Assembly (NCBI GenBank): GCA_035556715.1
Contig: DATMER010000115.1
Span: forward strand, 102,245 to 166,244
DNA length: 64,000 bases
Source: DATMER01 sp035556715
Lineage (GTDB): Bacteria > Acidobacteriota > Thermoanaerobaculia > Multivoradales > UBA5704
Direction: 5' to 3'
Under the pieces are notes generated by a model that searched no databases, was not told the DNA's origin, and saw only the letters and a list, made by a program, of their open reading frames with translations. The translations under genes were made by a program, and so were the position numbers. Of this stretch, positions 48,242-56,364 are shown piece after piece (the stretch's first letter is position 1; the number at the start of each line of letters is the position of its first letter).

Positions 48242-49477
48242 TCAAAGCCCAAAATTACAGAGGTCGTCCGCCCGGATGGCGGTGTGCGAGACGGAGAAGC
48301 GCCCCTCGGCGTTCATCACCGTGCCGACCCAGCCCTGGGCGTGGGTGGAATCGGAGTGCCAGAGGTCTATCATCATCCAGCCGAAGTCCTCGTTCACGGC
48401 GAGGTTCGCGTCCCCGACGTGGACCTTTTGCGAAGCGAGGGGGAAGGCCTTGCTGTTCGGCATCATGGTTGGGTTCTCCTCCTCGTCGAAGACGACCATC
48501 TGATACTCGCCGAGGGGTGCCCAGGACGGGGCGGTGCCGCAGCTCCGGGCCGTGACGTTGGCGTCGCGGCTGTCGCGCCAGACCACCAGGTCCGTGCCGC
48601 CGGAGAAGGGGCCGCCGTTGAGGTAGCGCACGTAGTAGAGGCTGGACAGCGGCGCCCGGTCGTCCCGCGAGTCGTAGTTAACATAGCGGCCGTAGAAGGT
48701 GTAATCGCCCGCGGAGAAGGCGTCGGCGTCGGCCAGGATGTGCACGGCCGTCTGGCTGTCCGCCAGGCTCTTGGCCGGGTTGAAGGAGATGTACTCCCCC
48801 CAGAGCACGTTGTGGTTGGCGGCGAGACCGGTGCCTCCGGCCGCGAAGTAGGCCGGATCGGCGGGCGTGTTCTGCGCCTTGCCGACCGAGGCTCCCGAGC
48901 AGCGGTTGACCACGTCGACGGTGATGTAGCCGGTGGCGATGCTGGCCCCCTTGTCGCCGCTTCCGAGGCACTGCGCGGTGCTGCTTCCGGGGAGGGGACG
49001 CCCGGTATGGGCGGCCTTGAGGAAGTCCCAGCTCGCGGCGGGCATCGTGCTCACGGCCTTGGCGTTGCCCTCGCAGCCGGCGAACGCGGTGTTCTCGTCC
49101 GACAGCTCGCCCTGCGGGCTGACCACCGGACCGGTGCCGGGGAGATGGCCGCGGAACAGGTCACGGAGGTTCAGGCTCTGGACGTCGTAACCGGTCAGGT
49201 AGATGTCGAAGGAGAGGGTGGGCGCGCCCCAGTCTGTCCACAGGACCACTCGCGCGAGGGTAGGCCGGGAGGAGGCGTTGTTGACGGAGATCAGGGTGGT
49301 GGCGCCGTCGGCGTTCTGAAGGTCCACTTCGAAGTAGGGAACGAGCAGCGTGGCAGCCGGCTGTTCGGCGGTACGGCAGTTACCAGACAGGATACCAGCG
49401 GCAAGCGGGGCAGCAAGCGGAGCGCCTAGGAGAAACGGGGCGCAGACAGCGGCAAGCCGCAGACTCGAACGGTTCAT
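48242..49477 (-). CDS. secreted protein, unknown family
   Basis: 411 residues with a signal peptide (about 1-27, ends LAAGI). It is beta-rich with Cys residues (NCRTAEQPAATLLVPYFEVD split here, FAGCEGNAKA, TAQCLGSG, NRCSGASVG, ARSCGTAPSW) that may form disulfides outside the cell. TLISVNNASSRPTLARVVLW resembles a surface-associated repeat found in several secreted proteins of this phylum, by memory. No enzyme motif was seen. An in-frame ATG at 49475-49477 follows a GGAGATGG site. Confidence 0.65.
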   Translation of the reverse strand: MNRSSLRLAAVCAPFLLGAPLAAPLAAGILSGNCRTAEQPAATLLVPYFEVDLQNADGATTLISVNNASSRPTLARVVLWTDWGAPTLSFDIYLTGYDVQSLNLRDLFRGHLPGTGPVVSPQGELSDENTAFAGCEGNAKAVSTMPAASWDFLKAAHTGRPLPGSSTAQCLGSGDKGASIATGYITVDVVNRCSGASVGKAQNTPADPAYFAAGGTGLAANHNVLWGEYISFNPAKSLADSQTAVHILADADAFSAGDYTFYGRYVNYDSRDDRAPLSSLYYVRYLNGGPFSGGTDLVVWRDSRDANVTARSCGTAPSWAPLGEYQMVVFDEEENPTMMPNSKAFPLASQKVHVGDANLAVNEDFGWMMIDLWHSDSTHAQGWVGTVMNAEGRFSVSHTAIRADDLCNFGL

Positions 49478-49638
49478 GGCTCCATCTCCTCAAAGCAGCA
49501 ACGAGCTAGGGAGCTGGAGAAGGGCCGGCACTTCCTCTCCTGATCTCGTTATCGTCGTTCTCTGCCGAGCCTCTTGGCCCGACGAAACCGGTATCAAGCA
49601 GGGATCGTGCCAGGGTGCCATCGGATAGACTAGGAACC

Positions 49639-50571
49639 ATGAGCGAGACTCTCGTCCAGCTTGGACGCAAGACGATTTCATCCGCGCCGCGCCGGGAGCC
49701 CCGGCCCGACTGGCTGCGCATACGGCTGGCGACCCCGGCCTCGTACCACAAGGTCCGCGAGCTGGTGGATCGCCTGAGCCTCCACACCGTCTGCCAGGAG
49801 GCTCGCTGCCCGAACATCTACGAGTGCTGGGGCGAGCACGGCACCGCCACGTTCATGATCCTCGGCGACGTCTGCACCCGCCGCTGCGGCTTCTGCGCCG
49901 TGACCTCCGGCCGGCCGCAGACCGGGGTTGACCCCGAGGAGCCGGCGCACGTGGCCGAGGCCGTGGAGGTCATGGGCCTCCGCCACGCAGTCATCACGTC
50001 CGTGGACCGCGACGACCTGCGCGACGGCGGCGCCGTCCACTTCGCCCGGGTGATCCGGGCCATCCACGAGCGCAATTCGAGCCCGCTGAACACCGCCGTC
50101 GAAGTCCTGACGCCCGACTTCCGCGGCGTGCCCGATGCCCTGGACATCTTGCTCGGCGCCGCGCCCGAGGTCTTCTCCCACAACATGGAGACCGTCCCCC
50201 GTCTCTACCGGCAGGCGCGGCCGGGGAGCCGCTACGACCGCAGCCTGGCCCTGCTCGCCGAGGCCGCCCGGCGCCGTGACGACGGTGAGTACTCGGGGCG
50301 GGTGAAGACCGGGATCATGGTCGGCTTGGGCGAGACGCCCGGCGAGGTCGAAGCCACGATCCGGGACATCCGCGGCGCGGGAGTGGAGATCCTGACGATC
50401 GGCCAGTACCTGCAGCCCACCTCGAAGCACCTGCCCGTGGACCGCTGGGTCCACCCCGCCGAGTTCGCCGGCTACCGCGCGCTCGCGCTCTCCCTCGGCT
50501 TCGCCCACTGCGAGGCGGGTCCCCTGGTGCGCAGCAGCTACCACGCGCACGAGCACGTGCAGCGACGATAG
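49639..50571 (+). CDS. lipA: lipoyl synthase
   Basis: 310 residues. Inserts two sulfur atoms into octanoyl-protein to make lipoate. The auxiliary cluster motif C-x4-C-x5-C is in VCQEARCPNIYECWG; the radical SAM cluster motif is CTRRCGFC; the C-terminal R-S-S-Y-H-A (RSSYHAHEH) holds the serine ligand. GLGETPGEVEATIRDI and YLQPTSKHLPVDRWV are further signatures. I chose ATG at 49639 (MSETLVQ). No lipB gene is next to it. Cytosolic. Confidence 0.97.
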   Translation: MSETLVQLGRKTISSAPRREPRPDWLRIRLATPASYHKVRELVDRLSLHTVCQEARCPNIYECWGEHGTATFMILGDVCTRRCGFCAVTSGRPQTGVDPEEPAHVAEAVEVMGLRHAVITSVDRDDLRDGGAVHFARVIRAIHERNSSPLNTAVEVLTPDFRGVPDALDILLGAAPEVFSHNMETVPRLYRQARPGSRYDRSLALLAEAARRRDDGEYSGRVKTGIMVGLGETPGEVEATIRDIRGAGVEILTIGQYLQPTSKHLPVDRWVHPAEFAGYRALALSLGFAHCEAGPLVRSSYHAHEHVQRR

Positions 50572-50653
50572 CGCTTTACAAAGCCAATCCTTCCATCAAG
50601 CTGGACAGGCTCCGGCGGCGGTGTTATCGTGGATTCAGGATACAGTCACGATC

Positions 50654-51520
50654 ATGACCGACGGTAGTGCGATGCCTGATCATCCCTCGCAGTGCGAGCT
50701 CGAGGATTTCATGCTGGGCCGCCTCTCGCAGCGGGAGAGCCGCGGCATCCTCCTGCACCTGCTGCCGGGCTGCCGCCACTGCCAGGAGGTGACCTCGGCC
50801 TTCTGGGACCTCGGGCGGGATGCCCGGGAGGACTGGCCGGGCTCCGAGCGCTTCCGCTATGACGGCACCGTCGAGCGGGTCTACGACCGGGTGCGCATCG
50901 CCCGCGCCGGCCTGGAAACGGAGCGCGCCGAAGCCCGCCGGCTCCTGGCGGAGCTGAAGCGCGCTCCCGCCGCGCGGTGGTCTGCGCTGGTTCAGGCCGA
51001 CCGGCGCTTCCACACCTGGGGTTTCTGCGAGCTCCTGCTCGATCAGAATTCAGAGCTTTGTACCACTGATATCGCCCTGGCCGTGGCTGGCCGGATCGAT
51101 GCCGCGGTCCACCCCCGGGTCTTCATCGAGGAGCTGCGGTCGCGGGCCTGGACCGCGGTGGCCGACGCCCGCCGGAGGACCGGCGATCTTCAGGCTGCCG
51201 AGGAGGCGCTGCGGCGGGCCGAGTCCCACCTGCTGCGGGGCACCGGGGACCGGCTGGAGCGCGCCCATCTGCTGGAGCGCAAGGCCGCGCTGCGCAACGC
51301 CCAGGAGCGGCCCGGAGAGGCGGCCCGCCTGCTCAGCCGGGCGATCCTCCTCTATCGCCGCGCGGGCCAGTGGAACCAAGTGGGCCGGGTCCTGATCGGG
51401 CTCGGCTGCATCCGGGCGGCGGCGGCGGATGTCGTCTCCGCGGAGCGCGGGCGGCTCTGGCTCTTCCTCGATCTCATCCGCGGCGTTGCTTCGCGTCTCG
51501 TCCCCCGGCCGGGGCGCTGA
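50654..51520 (+). CDS. zinc-finger-like N-terminus with TPR-like helical repeat protein
   Basis: 288 residues. The N-terminal CELEDFMLGRLSQRESRGI...LPGCRHCQEV resembles the C-x(n)-H-x3-C-x2-C anti-sigma zinc finger (zf-HC2 type), with some spacing change. The rest (about 60-270) is helical, with TPR-like units (DARRRTGDLQAAEEALRRAE, HLLERKAALRNAQERPGEAA). No membrane helix, so it is probably a soluble regulator. I chose ATG at 50654 (MTDGSAMPD); other in-frame starts at 50621 and 50671 are possible. The 3' end overlaps the convergent transporter gene by 47 bp. Confidence 0.65.
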   Translation: MTDGSAMPDHPSQCELEDFMLGRLSQRESRGILLHLLPGCRHCQEVTSAFWDLGRDAREDWPGSERFRYDGTVERVYDRVRIARAGLETERAEARRLLAELKRAPAARWSALVQADRRFHTWGFCELLLDQNSELCTTDIALAVAGRIDAAVHPRVFIEELRSRAWTAVADARRRTGDLQAAEEALRRAESHLLRGTGDRLERAHLLERKAALRNAQERPGEAARLLSRAILLYRRAGQWNQVGRVLIGLGCIRAAAADVVSAERGRLWLFLDLIRGVASRLVPRPGR

Positions 51521-52430
51521 CCTGCCAGAGTCCGGCTACGATCAGCGCGAAGCCGACCCCCTCCACCCATCCCAGCGTCTCCCCCAGGTACACCGTCGCC
51601 AGCCCGGCCGTGACCACCGGCTGGAGCATGCCGTAGGCCGCCACCAGGGCCGGGGAGGAGCGCCGCACCGCCCAGGTGTTGGCCGCATAGGCAAAAACCG
51701 TGGCGAACAGGGCGATGTAGAGCACCCCCATCCAGCCCGCGAGGGGGATCTCTCCCAGGTCCGTGGAAACCAGGGCCGGCAAGCTCGCGGCCAGCACCAG
51801 GGGACCCCCGCAGACGAACGAGCCCGCGATCACCGTCCGCCAGGGGAGGCGCTGGAGGATCGGACGCTGGAGCACCAGGAAGAGGGCGTAGGACAGGGCG
51901 TTGCCCAGGATCAAGAAGTTGCCGAAGGAGGTCCTTCCAGCAGTCCCGGCGATACTGAAGCGCCCCGGGTTCACCATGACCAGCGCGCCGCCCACCGCCA
52001 GGGCGATCCCCAGGAGCCGCCGCCCGCTCACCCGCTCGATGCCCAGCAGAGCCCCGGCCGCCGCGGCGAACACCGGCAGGGAAGTCATCAGGATCGAGGC
52101 GTTGTTGGCCGTGGTGTGCTGCAGGCCGAGGATGAAGAGGATCTGGTTGGCCGTGACCCCGAGGCCGCCGAGGAGGAGGAGCCAGGCCCAGTCCTGCCGC
52201 GAAGGGATCGTGCGGTCGTGCCGCCAGGCCCATAAGGCCAGCAGGGGAGTGGCGATGGCCACCCGCAACCCGACCACGGCCATGGGCTCCATGCCGGCGA
52301 GCAGCCCCTTGGCCACCACGTGGAAGGTGCCGAAGCAGAGCTGGACGAAGAGGAGGGTGACGTGGACGGCCGCTCCGGGCCTGGGCGCCGGAGGAGAGGG
52401 GGCTGGAGCGGTCATCCGGGCGCCGGTCAT
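51474..52430 (-). CDS. EamA-family (DMT) transporter
   Basis: 318 residues with ten predicted membrane helices in two EamA repeats (about 20-150 and 165-300). Landmarks: FVQLCFGTFHVVAKGLLAGM, TTANNASILMTSLPVFAAAA and MLQPVVTAGLATVYLGETL (the usual P-x-x-x-x-x-x-x-x-x-x-x-G-E end of the repeat). It likely exports an amino acid or metabolite. Start ATG at 52428-52430 (MTGARMTAP), with a second in-frame ATG 15 nt later. A divergent GNAT gene starts 112 bp away. Confidence 0.9.
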   Translation of the reverse strand: MTGARMTAPAPSPPAPRPGAAVHVTLLFVQLCFGTFHVVAKGLLAGMEPMAVVGLRVAIATPLLALWAWRHDRTIPSRQDWAWLLLLGGLGVTANQILFILGLQHTTANNASILMTSLPVFAAAAGALLGIERVSGRRLLGIALAVGGALVMVNPGRFSIAGTAGRTSFGNFLILGNALSYALFLVLQRPILQRLPWRTVIAGSFVCGGPLVLAASLPALVSTDLGEIPLAGWMGVLYIALFATVFAYAANTWAVRRSSPALVAAYGMLQPVVTAGLATVYLGETLGWVEGVGFALIVAGLWQVSAPAGGRDAKQRRG

Positions 52431-52541
52431 GCGGGCGCAAGGATAAGGCCATTTGCGCCCCCTCGCGTTCCCCCGATAGAATGCTCGGGTCCGGGCCCTC
52501 CCCGGGCTCCCCGGAGAAGGAAGACACGGAGAAGATTCGGC

Positions 52542-52991
52542 ATGGCTGAAACCGCCACAGAGGTTCGCGTCCGCCCGGCCGACGAGATGGACATCAGCTC
52601 CATCGTCGGCATCGACGAAAAGATCGGCGGCCATTACAGGCCGGAAGTCTGGGAGCGCCGGATTGGTTATTACCTTCGGCGGGACCCGGAGGCCTCGGTG
52701 GTAGCCGAGGCGGACGGCCGGGTCGTCGGGTTCATGCTCGGCGAGGTCCGCTCCGGCGAGTTCGGTATCGAAGAGCCCATGGGGTGGATCGAGCACCTGG
52801 GCGTCGATCCCGGGTTCCGGGGCAAGGCCGTGGGCCGGCAGATGCTCGACGCCATGCTGGAGCACTTCCGCCGCCGGGGTGCCCGGAGCGTGCAGACGCT
52901 GGTGGACGAGGAGATGGGCGAGATCCGCAGCTTCTTCAGCGCCCTCGGCTTCCAGCCTTCGACCCTGAGGCCGTTCGTCCGGCCTCTGTAA
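52542..52991 (+). CDS. GNAT-family N-acetyltransferase
   Basis: 149 residues. VRVRPADEMDISSIVGIDEK gives the first strand and helix; WIEHLGVDPGFRGKAVGRQM contains the acetyl-CoA loop (R-G-K-A-V-G); SFFSALGFQPSTLRPFVRPL is the closing region. It is most like RimI-type small acetyltransferases, but the substrate is unknown. The ATG at 52542 has GAGAAG upstream. The di-iron oxygenase gene follows after 26 bp on the same strand. Confidence 0.9.
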   Translation: MAETATEVRVRPADEMDISSIVGIDEKIGGHYRPEVWERRIGYYLRRDPEASVVAEADGRVVGFMLGEVRSGEFGIEEPMGWIEHLGVDPGFRGKAVGRQMLDAMLEHFRRRGARSVQTLVDEEMGEIRSFFSALGFQPSTLRPFVRPL

Positions 52992-53017
52992 GAGCGACTG
53001 AGAGGAAAGAGAGAGAT

Positions 53018-54358
53018 ATGAGCGTCAACACGACGACGATGCCGAAGAAGTTCCACGATGCCGTTCTCAAGTGGAAGGACGCCTATCTCCCCGATTACGA
53101 GTTCCTCCTGGACAACTGGGAGAAGCACTTCCCCCGCGAGCCGCGGTTCGAGCTCTGCGCCTACCGCGAGCTCGGGATGTGCACCGAGATCGAGTGCGGG
53201 GACATGAAGGGGAAGCCGAAGTTCACCAAGGCCTGCGACATGCAGGCCGAGCAGGCCCATCACCTCTACGGCGCCATCCGCGCCCAGGCCTCGACCGAGT
53301 TCGGCTCCATCCAGCAGCACAGGCTGACCCTGGCCCGCGCCCAGGGCGAGGAGGAGCAGTTCTGGATCCTCCGCATGATGGCCGAGGAGCTCCGCCACGG
53401 CTACCAGATGCTCCACCTCCTGGTCGGGGACGACTGGAGCTCGGTCTCCAAGGAATCGGCCTCGGACATGATCGAGGACATCCTGTCGATGAACACCGGC
53501 TCCCACCTGCTGGGCGCCTTCAACATCGACTTCGACTCCTTCGTGGACAACGTGGTGTTCTGCGCCCTGATCGACCGCGTGGGCAAGTACCAGCTCGCCA
53601 TGCAGAAGATCAGCGCCTACCAGCCCATGGCCGAGAGCATGCCGCAGATGCTGCGCGAGGAGGCCTTCCACCTGGCCTCGGGCGTGGTGCCGATGCGGCG
53701 CTGGGTCATGAAGGCAGCCAAGGGCGAGGGGCTGATCAGCGTGGACATGCTCCAGCGCGCCCTCAACAAGTGGCTCCCCCGCGGCCTGGAGATGTTCGGC
53801 GACGAGCGTGGCGGCGGCACCAACGTCCGCTTCGGCCTCAAGCCGATGAAGAACGCCGAGGCCCAGCAGCAGTTCTACAAGGAGGTCGAGAAGCTGGTCC
53901 GCGACCTGAACCTCCGTTACCTGCGGGCGCGCGTGCCGTCCCTCAGCCATGGCGAGGCCGACGCCGCCCTGGGCCGCATTCTCGAAGGAGAGACCGTGGA
54001 GGGCGTGACGCGGGAGGACGTCCTGCACATGCCGCACCCCGAGTTCTACCGCCGCCGCGGCGTGCCGGCGTTCACGATGGTGGGCGTCGCGGGCGAAAGC
54101 TTCGACGACCTGCCCTCCTACCTCCGGCATCTGGAGCAGCACCTGCCCGACGCCTACCGGGCCGGCCGCGACTACATGGAGTACGTGGAGACGCTGGCGC
54201 AGGTGGTCAGGGGCGAGCTCGAGGCCAAGCAGGCCGCGGCGCGCATGCCCGCCCTGCGCCGGGTCGGCGGCTCCTGCCCGTGCTCCAAGTCGGTGCGCTG
54301 GGTGGTGGACGAGCCGCATCAAATCCCGGCTGAGACCCTGGTCGCTGCGACTGCCTGA
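53018..54358 (+). CDS. PaaA/BoxB-like ferritin-fold di-iron oxygenase
   Basis: 446 residues. Helical di-iron domain: QAEQAHHLYGAIRAQAST, the E-x-x-H ligand pair in MMAEELRHGYQMLHLL, then DRVGKYQLAMQKI and QMLREEAFHLASGV (second E-x-x-H). The arrangement matches the catalytic subunits of phenylacetyl-CoA (PaaA) and benzoyl-CoA (BoxB) epoxidases. The C-terminal extension has SHGEADAALGRILEGETV and CPCSK. No reductase or small subunit gene is near, so the electron donor is elsewhere or the enzyme differs. AGAGGAAAGAG lies before the ATG. The proline dehydrogenase gene starts 3 bp downstream. Confidence 0.8.
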   Translation: MSVNTTTMPKKFHDAVLKWKDAYLPDYEFLLDNWEKHFPREPRFELCAYRELGMCTEIECGDMKGKPKFTKACDMQAEQAHHLYGAIRAQASTEFGSIQQHRLTLARAQGEEEQFWILRMMAEELRHGYQMLHLLVGDDWSSVSKESASDMIEDILSMNTGSHLLGAFNIDFDSFVDNVVFCALIDRVGKYQLAMQKISAYQPMAESMPQMLREEAFHLASGVVPMRRWVMKAAKGEGLISVDMLQRALNKWLPRGLEMFGDERGGGTNVRFGLKPMKNAEAQQQFYKEVEKLVRDLNLRYLRARVPSLSHGEADAALGRILEGETVEGVTREDVLHMPHPEFYRRRGVPAFTMVGVAGESFDDLPSYLRHLEQHLPDAYRAGRDYMEYVETLAQVVRGELEAKQAAARMPALRRVGGSCPCSKSVRWVVDEPHQIPAETLVAATA

Positions 54359-54361
54359 TCG

Positions 54362-55258
54362 ATGAGCGCTTTCAATCGGCTGCTGGTCACCGGTCTGCCG
54401 GTGGTGCCAAAGCCCCTCGTCGGCCGGGTCGCGTCCCGCTACGTGGCGGGAGAGGCCCTGGCCGATGCCGTCCGGGTGGTCCGCAACCTGAACCAGCAGG
54501 GGGCGATGGGGACCATCGACGTCCTCGGCGAGGAGGTCAAGGAGAGGGAGAAGGCGCTGGCCGCGGTGGAGGAGTACCTCCAGGTGTTCGACACCATCGC
54601 CAGCGAGGGGCTGGACTCCAACGTCTCCATCAAGCTGACCCTCCTGGGCCTCAAGATCGACGAGAGCTTCTGCCGCGACAACGTGGAGCGCATCGTCGTC
54701 AAGGCGAAGGAGCACGGCAACTTCGTCCGCATCGACATGGAGGACAACACCACCACGGATGCGACGCTGCGCATCTTCCACGAGCTCCACGCCCGCTACG
54801 GCAACGTGGGGCCGGTCCTCCAGGCGTACATGCGCCGCACCCTCTCCGACATCGCCGCCCTGCCGCCGGGCTCGACCGTGCGGCTGTGCAAAGGGATCTA
54901 CGTCGAGCCCCGGACGGTCGCGTGGAAGGGTTTCGACACCGTGCGGGCAAACTTCGTCCGGGCGCTGGAGAAGCTGATCGAGCGGGGCGTCTACCCGGGC
55001 ATCGCCACCCACGACGAGTACCTGGCCTGCCAGGCGGTGGGGCTGATCGACAAGCACGGCCTGCGGCGCGAGCAGTACGAGTTCCAGATGCTCCTGGGGG
55101 TGGACGAGGAGATGCGGCGCATCCTGATCGCGGGCGGCCACCGGCTCCGGGTCTACGTCCCCTACGGCCGCGACTGGTATCCCTACTCGATGCGGCGGCT
55201 GCGCGAGAACCCCGAGGTCGCCCGGCACGTCCTTCGAGCCATGCTCTCCGGGCGTTGA
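54362..55258 (+). CDS. proline dehydrogenase
   Basis: 298 residues, the length of monofunctional bacterial proline dehydrogenases. It oxidises proline to pyrroline-5-carboxylate with FAD and passes electrons to quinone. Signatures: TIDVLGEEVKEREKALAAVE, VSIKLTLLGLKID, GNFVRIDMEDNTTTDATL, RLCKGIYVEP, YPGIATHD, YEFQMLLGVDEEMRR and YVPYGRDWYPYSMRRLRENP. The start is 3 bp after the oxygenase stop, so both are in one operon. No P5C dehydrogenase gene is in the window. Confidence 0.95.
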   Translation: MSAFNRLLVTGLPVVPKPLVGRVASRYVAGEALADAVRVVRNLNQQGAMGTIDVLGEEVKEREKALAAVEEYLQVFDTIASEGLDSNVSIKLTLLGLKIDESFCRDNVERIVVKAKEHGNFVRIDMEDNTTTDATLRIFHELHARYGNVGPVLQAYMRRTLSDIAALPPGSTVRLCKGIYVEPRTVAWKGFDTVRANFVRALEKLIERGVYPGIATHDEYLACQAVGLIDKHGLRREQYEFQMLLGVDEEMRRILIAGGHRLRVYVPYGRDWYPYSMRRLRENPEVARHVLRAMLSGR

Positions 55259-55346
55259 TTTTGACGCCTTGCGGGGCGGGTGATACGATCAAGAAGCCCG
55301 ACCCGGCTCAATCTGAACACACGTAAACGACTGAGTTTCTTCATCC

Positions 55347-56357
55347 ATGGACGAACCCCAGCGCCCGCAGCCCCTCGACAGGCTGGACCGCGGAGACGGC
55401 GAGACCGACGGGATCGACGCCTCCTCGATCCAGGAGAGCGGCCTCACCCAGACCTTCCAGACCGGCACGCGCGAGCGGGCGGTGCGGGGGCTGGCGCCGT
55501 CGGGGGAGTCCGAGGCGGACATCATCCTGATCGCGCACCCCGAGGGACAGAGGCTGGGCTCCCGTCACCGGCTCTCGCCGGGCACCACCCTGGAAATCGG
55601 CCGCTCCAGCTCGGTCGCCATCAGCCTGCCCGAGGTCATGTCGATCTCGCGCAAGCACGCGCGGCTGCGCTACGTCGGCTCGGTGGTAACGATCGAGGAT
55701 CTGGGGAGCACGAACGGCACCTACGTCAACGGCCAGGCCATCCACGGCCGCACGGTGCTCAAGACCGGCGACCGCTTCCAGACCGCGGCGGTCCACTTCA
55801 AGTTCCTCCACGAGCAGGATGTGGAGAGCGCCTACCACATGGCGATCTACGAGCTCGTGTCGCTGGACGGTCTGACCGAGATCTACAACAAGCGGAAGTT
55901 CGAGGAGGAGATCCAGCGCGAGTTCGCCCGCTCCCAGCGGCACTCGCGGCCGCTGTCGCTGGTGATCTTCGACCTCGACGAGTTCAAGCGGATCAACGAC
56001 ACCTACGGCCACCTCTGCGGTGACTTCGCCCTGAAGCAGGTGGCCGCGCTGGCCAAGGAGCTGGCCCGGCCGGAGCAGACCCTGGCCCGGGTCGGAGGGG
56101 ACGAGTTCGTAATCCTGTCGCCCGAGACCACGGGCGCCCAGGCCGAGATGCTGGCGCTGAAGCTGCGTGACCGCGTGCTCGATCTGGATCACCGCTACGG
56201 CGACCTCAAGATCTCCCTGAGCTGCTCCTTCGGCGTGGCCCAGCTCACCGAGAAGATGGCCGCGCCGCAGGACCTCTACCACGCCGCCGATCACGCCCTG
56301 CTCCTCTCGAAAAGGAGCGGGCGCAATCGCGTGGCGGTCTACACTCCGGCCGAATAG
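55347..56357 (+). CDS. FHA-GGDEF diguanylate cyclase
   Basis: 336 residues. FHA domain at about 75-160: LEIGRSSSVAI, SISRKHARLRY and GSTNGTYVNG are the phosphothreonine-binding loops. GGDEF domain at about 175-330: VSLDGLTEIYNKRKFEEEI, FDLDEFKRINDTYGHLCGD and the active-site R-V-G-G-D-E-F. It makes cyclic-di-GMP, probably when FHA binds a phosphorylated partner. I see no RxxD inhibitory site directly before GGDEF. The convergent S9 peptidase gene ends 8 bp away. Confidence 0.95.
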   Translation: MDEPQRPQPLDRLDRGDGETDGIDASSIQESGLTQTFQTGTRERAVRGLAPSGESEADIILIAHPEGQRLGSRHRLSPGTTLEIGRSSSVAISLPEVMSISRKHARLRYVGSVVTIEDLGSTNGTYVNGQAIHGRTVLKTGDRFQTAAVHFKFLHEQDVESAYHMAIYELVSLDGLTEIYNKRKFEEEIQREFARSQRHSRPLSLVIFDLDEFKRINDTYGHLCGDFALKQVAALAKELARPEQTLARVGGDEFVILSPETTGAQAEMLALKLRDRVLDLDHRYGDLKISLSCSFGVAQLTEKMAAPQDLYHAADHALLLSKRSGRNRVAVYTPAE

Positions 56358-56364
56358 CTACCGA

